Below, piece after piece: positions 44,815 through 64,000 of a DNA stretch of 64,000 nucleotides. The notes under the pieces were generated by a model. It did not search any database. It saw nothing but the letters and a program-made list of their open reading frames with translations, and was not told the DNA's origin. The translations under genes were made by a program, and so were the position numbers. Within the stretch, counting starts at the first letter, position 1, and every line of letters begins with the position of its first letter. Location of the stretch: contig OZ026555.1 of assembly GCA_964020155.1 (NCBI GenBank), positions 3,853,295 to 3,917,294 of the forward strand, read 5' to 3'. Source of the stretch: Chondrilla cf. caribensis (taxonomy: Eukaryota; Porifera; Demospongiae; Chondrillida; Chondrillidae).

Positions 44815-45424
44815 ACACCTTGTCCAACAGACACACAGACGGATGATAAACATAACTCTTGTCCATTCCATTTCTCCTCTCGCGGTCCGAACCATTGATA
44901 AACGGTAGTTGATATTCTTTCTTCACGGACTGGTCTAAGAGCATTTGGAGGAGTTCCTTTCTCTTTTTGTCTGTTCTCTGACTCGAACCGGAAGCACACG
45001 CTACATGAAAGGCTGTCTGACCATTGGCGTTAGTTACGAAAGGGTCACCGCCAAATCGAAGGCATTCGTTCAGAAAATGTTTGTGCTCGAACCTGACAGC
45101 GTATATCAGATGCGTGTCGTTGGAAGGACTGGGCCCCATGTGTTTATTAGGATTAAAGTTCTTCTGTAAGTGGGCTGACATATCGGATTCCGAATGATCT
45201 CTTCTTCTCCAGGTAATTTCCATTTGGATTCCTTCTTACTGTCATCTTTCCGTTCTTCTTCGGTTAGTAAAAACTGAAAGAACTTCGTTTCCACTGCACC
45301 CATCTCCAGTACGCACTGATCATTAGAATCTGTCACGAGTCTTTAGGTGACATAATGTCATAATGTGTTCTTACACGTAACTGAAACAGTGAATTTATAT
45401 TATATTTTATATTGCGCAAAAAGA

Positions 45425-46170
45425 TGGCCGATTTCAAAAGGCCGAGAATTAGAAATTCGGCTAGAATTCAAGCGAAACGGCTTCGCCGAAGTTTATATCT
45501 CCAGCGAAGGTTTTTCCAAACCTAAAGTAGACGTCCAAGTATTTTAAGTGCCGGGGAAGGCTTCTGCGACTCCACTTTTATCATTTTTTATCAAATTGTA
45601 CACTTAGGGCAACTATAAATAGCGCAGATACTGATAATAAAATAGATAGGTCACGGTAGCCGGTTGGTCAGGTGACACGACTCTAGGCTCCAGGTCGCGG
45701 GTTCGAAACTCCAAAAGGACGGTTTTTTTCTCTGAAAAAAAAGAGCTCACTTCCTGGTGGTCAGTCGCAATACTCTCTACAAAGAACCGTAGGGGAGCTT
45801 TGGGACTCGCGGCTGACCTCCCAGCTAGAATAGTGTCTTCTGCATTCGCGGAATGACCAAGTACACAGTACATGTGGAAAGTCCCTATAAAACCGACCAT
45901 GGGTTTGTTCGACCCCGAGTGGGTGACCTTTTTTATTTTTTTTCAACTCAAAGCCATAATTTAAGCCATAACATATTTATAGTTGCCCTAAGTGTACAAT
46001 TTGATAGAAAATGATAAAAGTGGAGTCGCAGAAGCCTTCCCCGGCACTTAAAATACTTGGACGTCTACTTTAGGTTTGGAAGAACCTTCGCTGGAGATAT
46101 AAAGTTCGGCGAAGCCGTTTCGCTTGAATTCTAGCCGAATTTCTAATTCTCGGCCTTTTGAAATCGGCCA
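45425..46170. mobile_element. Foldback element with about 195-bp inverted arms around the SINE
   Basis: The left arm 45425-45619 and right arm 45974-46170 are nearly perfect inverses (TGGCCGATTTCAAAAGG and CCTTTTGAAATCGGCCA). Units R0, R2 and R3 have only the left arm, so the right arm was gained in R1 after the duplications or lost elsewhere. Confidence 0.75.
45645..45943 (+). mobile_element. tRNA-derived SINE, copy in R1
   Basis: Same box A and box B as the copy in R0. Lies between the two arms of the foldback. Confidence 0.65.
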
Positions 46171-46830
46171 TAATCATCATTACAATGTACTGTATGTTGT
46201 ATGCATCATTATACAATCACTACATCTACCACACAAATGGGGAGCACTATATATAGGCAGCATATGTACGACAATGCGGGAATGATTGACAACAATATTA
46301 TGTATAGACTAGTGGTAGCTACTAATAAGTGATTATTATCGCTGATTGGGTACTCTAAAATTAATTTTTAGGGGTTGCTTGAAAAAGATGCCCTATTTTC
46401 AAATTCCAAGAATTAGAAATTGGTCTGGAATTCGGGCATAACGGGTATGCCAAACGTAATAACCTCGAAGCCCAAAAAGTGATGCCTAAGTAGTTCCAGT
46501 GTGTGTGGGGGGGGGGGGGGGGATACTTGTTGGTTTAAAGAGTTTGGTGTAATAGGATCAGACTTTGACCCACGTAACTACCTTTCTATGCACAAAACAT
46601 AATTAAACAATGCACTAATACACATAATATGAAGTTGTATGCATCAGCATAAATTTATAAAAATCATTTTAACACACTCACAGAATTAATACATACATAC
46701 ATACGTCTAAAATAGAGATATTCGTAATAATTATTTTAATATGCAGTGTGTGTGTGTTTGGGTGTGGGTGCTAAACTATGAAACATTTCATTATTATTGT
46801 GGGTAGGTAGGTGAATTACACACAGCAAGT

Positions 46831-47193
46831 TCAACTCTGGCGGTCGAGGAGGTCATTGACAACAGCTGTTATGTGGTTGTTGTGCTTCTTCAACAGCTCA
46901 TTGTTCAGGTGGCAATTCGGGAATCCCATGCTCACCAGCCTATCCACGAGGTTAGCGGGTTCTTTAGGAGGTGCCCACTTTGCCTGTGGAGGTGTGTACT
47001 TCTTTGGAAGCTTGAAAGCAGGCGTGGTAGAAGTGTTATCACAACTGTATCCTTCACATTGGATACCTTCCTGTGTGTTCTCTACTGTAGACTCTTGTTC
47101 GAGCTCTGGAGTATATTTGTTGGAGTCTCCAACCTGCTGAACGACTTCAACTGAGTCAAGTATATTTTGGTCAACCAAATCTGTACAGGCATC
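46831..47193 (-). CDS. Terminal exon encoding an NBR1-like UBA domain
   Basis: Opens at acceptor CGTAG|GATGCC and ends in TGA. The first 75 residues are acidic and disordered (VEVVQQVGDSNKYTPELEQE); the last 40 form the UBA, with MGF, the buried Leu/Val pattern and LLKKHNNHITAVVNDLL, closest in memory to the NBR1 C-terminus. It occurs once in the window, so it could serve more than one copy of the array by splicing, or belong only to copy B. Confidence 0.7.
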   Translation of the reverse strand, partial: DACTDLVDQNILDSVEVVQQVGDSNKYTPELEQESTVENTQEGIQCEGYSCDNTSTTPAFKLPKKYTPPQAKWAPPKEPANLVDRLVSMGFPNCHLNNELLKKHNNHITAVVNDLLDRQS

Positions 47194-47965
47194 CTACGGA
47201 CGAACAAGATGGATGAATATAACATCAGGAGAACATACAGTGAGGCAGACACACACAGACAAGTGCTGTAACACACACAGCAGCAAATATGTACATACAT
47301 ACAAACATACGTACCTGAAAGTCCTCGTCTGATCCACCTTCGAAAGGGGTGTTGAGGTCATTCTGTCCACAAATATTCTGGTTGTTATCAATGGGTTCAA
47401 GCCTAATGTTCCCAGCTGGGGAGTCCTGTGGGCGGTGGTGGACGTGGATGTCCTTGACAAAGTTGGTGAACGTATTGACCAGGGTACAAGCACCACAAAC
47501 TCATTTCTTCTAACACACACTCTCCAATTGGTACACTGATGCATGTATGTAGGCTGTGCTCTTCAATATGTAAGTATTGACATAGCAAATTGTACACTGC
47601 AGGGATGAGTTCAGAGGAGAGCTTAGAGGTGAGCGTATGAGTGAGTCTGTTCTATGTACTGTAGCAAATAAAGTCCCAGGTGACGCACAGCAGAGGGGAT
47701 GTGTGCTCAGAACAGGACAGGTTGGAGGGAAGTCATCCATCACCCCCCCCCCCCCTAACCTCAAAGTTCCCTGCTGGTTTCAGGCTCTGCAGTGGCAGCT
47801 CTAGACTTCTGAACTCTGGCTCGTCATCAAAATTCCCATTATAATGTGTTGACAAGGGCTTTGGGAGATGTTCATGAACTACAACTGCAAGAGTAGATAA
47901 AGAATTAGACAATGCACATTGAAGTGCAGGTTGGACATGCAATTGATGTGACTACACAATGATGT

Positions 47966-47998
<33 letters not shown>

Positions 47999-48847
47999 GT
48001 AACTCTCACATAGACTTTCATCAAGTTTAAGTTTTGCATCTTTCAAAGTTTCAAAAGGATCTTTTTTCCATACTTCAAGTACCTTCTCTATGGACCAGTC
48101 TATTGGGAAAGAAGTCATGTCAAGGTTCGACTACACATATAAATTGTACAATACATTACATACATACACTCATACATATGTTGGTACAGGTACACACTTA
48201 CTTCAACACATCCAAGTAGACCAGACTGAGCAAGAAAGATGTAATGGTGTATTCTCATCCTACACAGCATTGAAACGTGTGAACACACACACACACACAC
48301 ACACGTACACACACACAACATACACACACACACACCACCACACCTTGTCCAACAGACACACAGACGGATGATAAACATAACTCTTGTCCATTCCATTTCT
48401 CCTCTCGCAGTCCGAACCATTGATAAACGGTAGTTGATATTCTTTCTTCACGGACTGGTCTAAGAGCATTTGGAGGAGTTCCTTTCTCTTTTTGTCTGTT
48501 CTCTGACTCGAACGAGAAGAAGCACACGCTACATGAAAGGCTGTCTGACCATTGGCGTTAATTACGAAAGGGTCACCGCCAAATCGAAGGCATTCGTTCA
48601 GGAAAAGTTTGTGTTCGAACCTGACAGCGTATATCAGATGCGTGTCGTTGGAAGGACTGGGCCCCATGTGTTTATTAGGATTAAAGTTCTTCTGTAAGTG
48701 GGCTGACATATCGGATTCCGAAGACTGCATTTTCCGAAGGATCTCTTCTTCTCCAGGTAATTTCCATTTGGATTCCTTCTTACTGTCATCTTTCCGTTCT
48801 TCTTCGGTTAGTAAAAACTGAAAGAACTTCGTTTCCACTGCACCCAT
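46831..48847 (-). pseudogene. Ankyrin/UBA gene copy B (ANKIB1-like start, C-terminal UBA)
   Basis: Exon 1 48847-48344 is intact (168 codons): MGAVETKF (N-myristoylation-type start like that of ANKIB1), then ankyrin sequence THLIYAVRFEHKLFLNE and NGQTAFHVACAS. Exon 2 48259-48202 has one extra base (CATCTTTCTTGC against CATCTGGCTGC in copy A), which gives an early stop. Exons 3 (48130-48010) and 4 (47884-47760) are intact. An exon ending at 47315 encodes ICGQNDLNTPFEGGSDEDFQ; its 5' part is cut at a duplication junction near 47480. The last exon 47193-46831 (120 aa) ends in a UBA domain: LVDRLVSMGFPNCHLNNELL, as in NBR1. The LIR exon present in copies A and C is missing. Likely role if functional: ubiquitin-binding adaptor. 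Confidence 0.65.
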
Positions 48848-48880
48848 CTCCAGTACGCACTGATCATTAGAATCTGTCAC

Positions 48881-49998
48881 GAGTCTTTAGGTGACATAAT
48901 GTCATAATGTGTTCTTACACGTAACTGAAACAGTGAATTTATATTATATTTTATATTGCGCAAAAAGATGGCCGATTTCAAAAGGCCGAGGATTAGAAAT
49001 TCGGCTAGAATTCAAGCGAAACGGCTTCGCCGAAGTTTATATCTCCAGCGAAGGTTTTTCCAAACCTAAAGTAGACGTCCAAGTATTTTAAGTGCCGGGG
49101 AAGGCTTCTGCGACTCCACTTTTATCATTTTTTATCAAATTGTACACTTAGGGCAACTATAAATAGCGCAGATGCTAATAATAAAATAGATAGGTCACGG
49201 TAGCCGGTTGGTCAGGTGACACGACTCTAGGCTCCAGGTCGCGGGTTCGAAACTCCAAAAGGACGGTTTTTTTCTCTGAAAAAAAAGAGCTCACTTCCTG
49301 GTGGTCAGTCGCAATACTCTCTACAAAGAACCGTAGGGGGGAGCTTTGGGACTCGCGGCTGACCTCCCAGCTAGAATAGTGTCTTCTGCATTCGCGGAAT
49401 GACCAAGTACACAGTATCTGTGGAAAGTCCCTATAAAGCCGACCATGGGTTTGTTCGCCAGTTTGCCAGGTGACCTTTTTTATTTTTTTTTTAACTCAAG
49501 ACTCCATAAACCACCCATAACCATCATTACAATGTACTGTATGTTGTATGCATTATCACTACGTGTACCACACAAATGGGGAGCACTATATATAGGCAGC
49601 ATATGTACGACAATGTAGGAATGATTGACAGCAATATTATGTATAGACTAGTGGTAGCTACTAATAAGTGATTATTATCGCTGATTGGGTACTCTAAAAT
49701 TAATTTTTAGGGGTTGCTTGAAAAAGATGCCCTATTTTCAAATTCCAAGAATTAGAAATTGGTCTGGAATTCGGGCATAACAGGTATGCCAAACGTAATA
49801 ACCTCGAAGCGATGTGATGCCTAAGTAGTTCCAGTGTGTGTGTGTGGGGGGGGGGGATACTTGTTGTTTTGGAGAGTTTGGTGTAATAGGATCAGACTTT
49901 GACCCATGTAACTACCTTTCAATGCACAAAACATAATTAAACAATGCACTAATACACATAATATGAAGTTGTATGCATCAGCATAAATTTATAAAAAT
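48881..49998. repeat. Repeat unit R2 of the ankyrin array
   Basis: Upstream of copy B exon 1. Same content as R1 but without the inverted right arm; it keeps the diverged third arm near 49735-49830. A SINE copy lies at 49189-49492, whose CGACCCCGAGTGGG segment is replaced by GCCAGTTTGCCAGG. Confidence 0.8.
49189..49492 (+). mobile_element. tRNA-derived SINE, copy in R2
   Basis: Box A TAGCCGGTTGG at 49201 and box B GGTTCGAAACT downstream, same body as the other copies. Confidence 0.65.
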
Positions 49999-50059
49999 TT
50001 GGGTGTGGGTATGAAACTATGAAACATTTCATTATTATTGTGGGTAGGTAGGTTGTCCG

Positions 50060-51715
50060 GATTAGGTCCTAGTTGGGGAATAGGCTGGGGTGGTCCATCT
50101 GGCGAGGACAGCACCTCCCAGTCCGGTAATCCCCCAATGCTGTCTTCTCCACAAATAGTGTTATTCCTGTCGTTGGTCCTGTCCTCGACAGCGTTCTGCT
50201 GAGTCTGTCCAGCAGCAGTGAGGGGAGCATTCGGATCAAAGCACGGTGGAATGACAATAACAAATTCATCACTGGAATCTGTAAACAACAACAACAACAG
50301 ATTTTACATGATGGCTGTGCACATTAGGGGTACGTACGTACATAGGGTACAAGCACCACAAACTCATTTCTTCTAACACACACTCTCCAATTGGTACACT
50401 GATGCATGTACAGTACTAATCATACAAAACTGAACGTTCTACGGGCGTACCCGTAGTGTGAAAACGCCCGTGAAACGGGTACGGGTACGGGTGTGCCGTA
50501 CCCGTACCCGTTCTTACCGTAATCGACACCTCGTGTTATCATTTATTATTGTTACGTACGCGTTAATTTTTATAGTGAAGTGCTATTTCGAAACGAGCTT
50601 TCTACGTACGTACGTACGTTCTTCTCCCGTCATGAGTGTTCCTCGGAGTATCGTGGATAGCGAGGCGTCATACAATTCGCTCTTAAGTAGTTGTTAGAGT
50701 TCGACCGCGGTCGTTTCGTCGTCTTCTGCATAGCTTTTTCTCGAACGACGACAAAAGAGAATTCGCTGCTTCACGTAACTCGAATAAACCGTCTTCTAAC
50801 GAACTATAACACGATGAAAAGGAGATACGTAGGTGTTACTCCAGGTATCACTACGTAGGTGTACATTTTTTGCAATCGTCAAGTTCGGTGAAACGCCTAC
50901 TAAACGGCCGTTCCCGTTTAGTGGGAACGGGTACGGAACGGGTACGGGTACGCCCGTTCCATACCTGTAGAACGTTCAGTTTTATATGATTAGTACCGTA
51001 TGTAGGCTGTGCTCTTCAGTATGTAAGTACATTGACATAGCAAATTGTACACTGCAGGGATGAGTTCAGAGGAGAGCTTAGAGGTGAGCGTATGAGTGAG
51101 TCTGTTCTATGTACTGTAGCAAATAAAGTCCCAGGTGAGGCACAGCTGAGGGGATGTGTGCTCACAACAGGACAGGTTGGAGGGAAGTCATCCATCGCCC
51201 CCCCCCCCCCACTAACCTCGAAGTTCCCTGCTGGTTTCAGGCTCTGCAGTGGCAGCTCTAGACTTCTGAACTCTGGCTCGTCATCAAAATTCCCATTATA
51301 ATGTGTTGACAAGGGCTTTGGGAGATGTTCATGAACTACAACCACATTGAAGTGCAGGTTGGACATGCAATTGATGTGAACGAGAAGAAGCACACGCTAC
51401 ATGAAAGGCTGTCTGACCATTGGCGTTAATTACGAAAGGGTCACCGCCAAATCGAAGGCATTCGTTCAGGAAAAGTTTGTGCTCGAACCTGACAGCGTAT
51501 ATCAGATGCGTGTCGTTGGAAGGACTGGGCCCCATGTGTTTATTAGGATTAAAGTTCTTCTGTAAGTGGGCTGACATATCGGATTCCGAAGACTGCATTT
51601 TCCGAAGGATCTCTTCTTCTCCAGGTAATTTCCATTTGGATTCCTTCTTACTGTCATCTTTCCGTTCTTCTTCGGTTAGTAAAAACTGAAAGAACTTCGT
51701 TTCCACTGCACCCAT
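50060..51715 (-). pseudogene. Ankyrin/LIR gene copy C, internally deleted
   Basis: Exon 1 starts intact at ATG 51715 and has no 16-nt deletion, but breaks off after AFHVACASSR and joins intron sequence that normally lies before exon 4. The rest of exon 1, exons 2 and 3 and the exon-4 acceptor are gone. Exon 4 (to about 51218) and the LIR exon from about 50280 (DSSDEFVIVIPPCFDPN, PDWEVLSSPD) remain; the latter reads on to PQLGPNPDN. A 588-bp MITE sits between exon 4 and the LIR exon. Not expected to give a working ankyrin domain. Confidence 0.75.
50411..50998 (+). mobile_element. Mariner-type MITE, CRGTACTAATC ends, copy 1 (588 bp)
   Basis: Ends CAGTACTAATCATA and the inverse of CGGTACTAATCATA, with TA on each side. 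Subterminal blocks of repeated ACGGGT hexamers in both orientations flank a core with four ACGT tetramers in a row. There is no transposase frame. Sister copies A (43981) and B (47539) of the host sequence read GATGCATGTATGTAGGC without the insert, which proves both the insertion and the TA duplication. Confidence 0.92.
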
Positions 51716-51748
51716 CTCCAGTACGCACTGATCATTAGAATCTGTCAC

Positions 51749-52436
51749 GAGTCTTTAGGTGACATAATGTCATAATGTGTTCTTACACGTAACTGAAACA
51801 GTGAATTTATATTATATTTTATATTGCGCAAAAAGATGGCCGATTTCAAAAGGCCGAGGATTAGAAATTCGGCTAGAATTCAAGCGAAACGGCTTCGCCG
51901 AAGTTTATATCTCCAGCGAAGGTTTTTCCAAACCTAAAGTAGACGTCCAAGTATTTTAAGTGCCGGGGAAGGCTTCTGCGACTCCACTTTTATCATTTTT
52001 TATCAAATTGTACACTTAGGGCAACTATAAATAGCGCAGATGCTAATAATAAAATAGATAGGTCACGGTAGCCGGTTGGTCAGGTGACACGACTCTAGGC
52101 TCCAGGTCGCGGGTTCGAAACTCCAAAAGGACGGTTTTTTTCTCTGAAAAAAAAGAGCTCACTTCCTGGTGGTCAGTCGCAATACTCTCTACAAAGAACC
52201 GTAGGGGGGAGCTTTGGGACTCGCGGCTGACCTCCCAGCTAGAATAGTGTCTTCTGCATTCGCGGAATGACCAAGTACACAGTATCTGTGGAAAGTCCCT
52301 ATAAAACCGACCATGGGTTTGTTCGACCCCGAATGGGTGACCTTTTTTATTTTTTTTTTCAACTATATAGTACTCAAGGCCTTAAACCACCATAACCATC
52401 ATTACAATGTACTGTATGTTGTATGCATCTTTATAC
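51749..52436. repeat. Repeat unit R3 of the ankyrin array
   Basis: Upstream of copy C exon 1. Contains the left arm and a SINE (52057-52359). Homology to the other units ends near 52436, marking the right edge of the array. Confidence 0.8.
52057..52359 (+). mobile_element. tRNA-derived SINE, copy in R3
   Basis: Same head, body and T-rich tail as the other three copies. Confidence 0.65.
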
Positions 52437-53433
52437 AACTAGGTGTGAACGTGGTTCAGGACCTTGCTACGTGAAGTAGAATATGTCCGTATTTTGCTGT
52501 ATTATGTTTTTGTTTTTGAAAATGAGATCACATGGATAGATTGGATCATCACAGGAATACTCTGCACACTGTGGGGAGTATTCCTGATTAGTAATATACT
52601 TATCAAAAAATATAATAAAATCAATAATCGTTTTGAAATTCAAATGATAGATTGAATCATAACAGGAATAAAAAGAATCTAATTTAGATCAACTTGAATG
52701 AAAACATGACAGGCAAAGTATGCCTGTTGTGTGTATTATAAGATAATTGTTAAATTTCATGATTGGCACTCCAATTATAGTGTACTTCTGTATGTCAAGG
52801 TGAATGGCTTAGATAGAAGTTAAGACTCCTGTGTTATATCTTCTTGTGGGAGGTCAGCAATGGGGGAATGATGGAGACTGCTGGCAAAAAGGCCAAGTGG
52901 TGCTGGCAGGTTTGAGCGGTTGATGACAACAATCACTATTATTATATTCTTATTATTACTTAACATTATAACTATTTATTTATTATTTATTATTTTATTT
53001 CATTCAACTGCACCCTCTAGCTAGTGGCCTCCTCAGTATAAATAAAATAAATAAAAACCTGAATATTGATTTACATTATTCATAATTACATGTATCAGCT
53101 CAACCACACATGTACGTACTATTGGTTACAATAATAATAATAATAAGTATTAGATACAATGGCACAAAATAAATATAAACACATTATATACAATAAAATT
53201 AATAGTGATTGTTATTCTTGGTGAAACTGTAGCATTCACTGATGAAGATGATGAACTGAACTGTAATTAATAGATAAAAGGTGCTAGAAATGTTCTGGAA
53301 GGTCCTTGAGAGCCTCCGAGTTACTTCTTTGCAACTTCACAACCTAATCAGATCAAGTATAAAAGACACTTGAATGCGAGTGTGTTTACATGTGCATATG
53401 GGCATGTACGTACATGTGTTAGTATGTATTTGT
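52437..53433. other. AT-rich region without a recognised gene
   Basis: Lies between the array and the 3' end of the PFK-2/FBPase-2 gene. Contains TTATTATT/ATTTATT low-complexity sequence near 52930-53000 and a small frame at 52464-52655 that starts on a non-ATG-like context and has no known motif. I see no exon. Confidence 0.5.
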
Positions 53434-62646
<9,213 letters not shown>

Positions 62647-63600
62647 CTGGAGAGGTGGTAAAGTATAGGTTAGTACACAGGTACCCGTTTGTGTACAAAG
62701 GTACTATAGGTACACTATGGTACGTCACATTTGTATAGGAGTGATGGCCAGGAGACAGCACAGGTTCATATATTATAAATGGTATGTACGTACGTACATA
62801 GGTATGTACAGAGGATGTTGTAGGGAACAAGAATATCACTTTTGATTCGAATTTAAAGTCCTCCTTTGGTGTAAGGATGTCAGAGTTAGGGTTTCCATAC
62901 ACACTTTTCATTTTGACACCTACCGTACATACCACATTAGCAATGTTAGCAATATCAACATCAAGAGATACCCCCACACATGTACATGCTGTATAGTACT
63001 TTCATAGGTACCTACACCTACATACGTACGTACGTACAGAAGGTATGTATGTACACAGATACATGAACTAAACTGAACAAGTATGGTCCAGGATAATGTA
63101 TGTACATACATACATACAAGACTGCTGTGCACTTCATGATTCTGACATTTCAAATCGAACTTCAAGTTGAACATGGCTGGTTGTATGGCACACGAAAGTA
63201 GTCAAAGTTCAATAACTTAGGATTAGCGAAAAATATCTCACCCGCCAACCAACACCAACCATACATATAATATGCATGTATAGTTGGTGTTGGGAGCAGA
63301 AAATCACCAAACGTCCACATTGAAAGAGTTCCTGTTCAGTTGGGACCACTGTGTGCTAGTAGGGGGAGCAGTGGAGAGAACCTTGGCATGCATTCCTATC
63401 TGTAGGAATGTTCAGGACATCCTGTTATCACTGGGATGGTGACAATAGGGCCTATTTGGAGGGTGTGTGAAGGTTAAGGAGTTGCCACAGTGGTACGGCT
63501 TCCTTTTAATGTCACCACATAATCACATACCTTCACTAATGTGCGTAAATAGCCACATATGTATGTACATATGTATATTTACACACTCAAGTACATACGT
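62647..63600. other. Region upstream of PFKFB exon 62646; first exon not identified
   Basis: The PFKFB N-terminus should lie here or beyond. A minus-strand frame near 62822-62925 (MKSVYGNPNSDILTPKEDF) ends at a GTACAT donor but in the wrong phase to join 62646, and another at 63174-63110 (MFNLKFDLKCQNHEVHSS) has the same problem. I therefore leave the first exon open. GTAC-rich simple sequence is common. Confidence 0.4.
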
Positions 63601-63604
63601 TTGT

Positions 63605-63608
<4 letters not shown>

Positions 63609-63665
<57 letters not shown>

Positions 63666-63697
63666 ACACAGACACACACACACACACATACACACAC

Positions 63698-63736
<39 letters not shown>

Positions 63737-63750
63737 CACACAGACACACA

Positions 63751-63819
<69 letters not shown>

Positions 63820-63944
63820 CACACACACAGTCAAGCACATATGTACGTATGTATGCACAAACCTACCCACCTACACCCATAGACCCCCCCCCCACACACA
63901 CACACACATACAACACAGACACACACACACACACACACACACAC

Positions 63945-63989
<45 letters not shown>

Positions 63990-64000
63990 CACACAGACAC
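63609..64000. repeat. Compound (CA)n array running off the window
   Basis: CA blocks broken by CAACACAGACA and CATACACACAACACA, interrupted at 63830-63892 by unique sequence and a C run, then resuming to the window end. The unit order is repeated, so part of the array has been duplicated. Confidence 0.9.

Larger units (their letters stand above)
43655..45303 (-). pseudogene. Ankyrin/LIR gene copy A (ANKIB1-like start, NBR1-like LIR exon)
   Basis: Exon 1 runs from ATG 45303 to 44819, exon 2 44728-44672, exon 3 44600-44480, exon 4 44328-44204, and a LIR exon from 43857. A 16-nt deletion after GEEEI breaks exon 1, but an ATG at 45223 (MEITWRRRDHSESDM) reopens the frame for the whole ankyrin part. 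Exons 2-4 are intact: DENTPLHLAAQSGLLG (ankyrin), IDWSIEKVLEVWKKDPF (UBA-like helix as in ANKIB1) and HEHLPKPLSTHYNGNF. The LIR exon reads DSSDEFVIVIPPCFDPN, then GLPDWEVLSSPD. Its phase does not fit exon 4, so an exon is missing. No UBA exon is found in this copy. It may make a shortened protein, but I call it damaged. Confidence 0.65.
45337..46760. repeat. Repeat unit R1 of the ankyrin array
   Basis: Upstream of copy A exon 1. In addition to the shared sequence it has an inverted copy of its own left arm, forming a foldback of about 750 bp, and a third diverged copy of the arm (AATTAGAAATTGGTCTGGAA) near 46400-46500. A (G)n run lies at 46507-46521. Confidence 0.8.

Noticed and set aside
48845..48880. 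Start of the ankyrin genes 12 codons further upstream (TDSNDQC)
   Set aside because: The first codon there is GTG; the first ATG in frame gives MGAVETKF, which also matches the ANKIB1 start.
62822..62925. First PFKFB exon (MKSVYGNPNSDILTPKEDF)
   Set aside because: Its donor leaves phase 0 while exon 62646 needs one base carried over, and the peptide has no PFKFB N-terminal marks.

Overview
The window is nuclear DNA from an animal. Genes are split into many exons with GT-AG introns, and the proteins are metazoan types: a GH56 hyaluronidase, an ABCC4/MRP4-type transporter, a METTL25-type methyltransferase and a bifunctional PFK-2/FBPase-2. Introns are mostly 60 to 900 bp, several gene pairs are packed tightly, and CA/GT tracts and GTAC-rich simple sequence are very abundant. 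I would guess an early-branching metazoan such as a sponge, but that is inference from gene style and texture, not from a marker gene.

Layout. 1-1860: two diverged tandem-repeat arrays. 1991-5943 (-): homocysteine S-methyltransferase copy 1. 6028-10462 (+): hyaluronidase, whose ATG lies only 84 bp from that of copy 1, in divergent orientation. 10980-25967 (-): a 26-exon ABCC4-like transporter. 26735-30768 and 31283-35367 (+): two more homocysteine S-methyltransferase genes in tandem, with almost the same exon lengths as copy 1. 35543-40554 (+): METTL25-like methyltransferase. 41350-41867 (-): the 3' end of an unrecognised gene. 42277-51715 (-): a recent tandem array of four damaged copies of an ankyrin gene, each preceded by a repeat unit carrying a tRNA-like SINE. 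53434-62646 (-): PFK-2/FBPase-2 without its first exon(s). 62650-64000: simple repeats.

I rebuilt exons by hand from splice sites, phase and family motifs. The three methyltransferases, the transporter and METTL25 close into complete reading frames. The hyaluronidase closes only if a 28-nt GT-AG segment is removed. PFK-2 lacks one base in a T run.

The most interesting region is the ankyrin array. Its 5' exons match the start of the E3 ligase ANKIB1 (myristoylation-type start, ankyrin repeats, UBA-like helix). Where ANKIB1 has its RBR catalytic module, the array instead has exons resembling the tail of the autophagy receptor NBR1: a LIR motif followed by CFD..PL, and a C-terminal UBA. No copy is complete, but together they suggest a chimeric ubiquitin/autophagy adaptor. 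A TA-flanked MITE inserted in one copy still has its empty site in two sister copies. A second cross-gene pattern is (GT)n tracts sitting directly at 5' splice sites in several unrelated genes.
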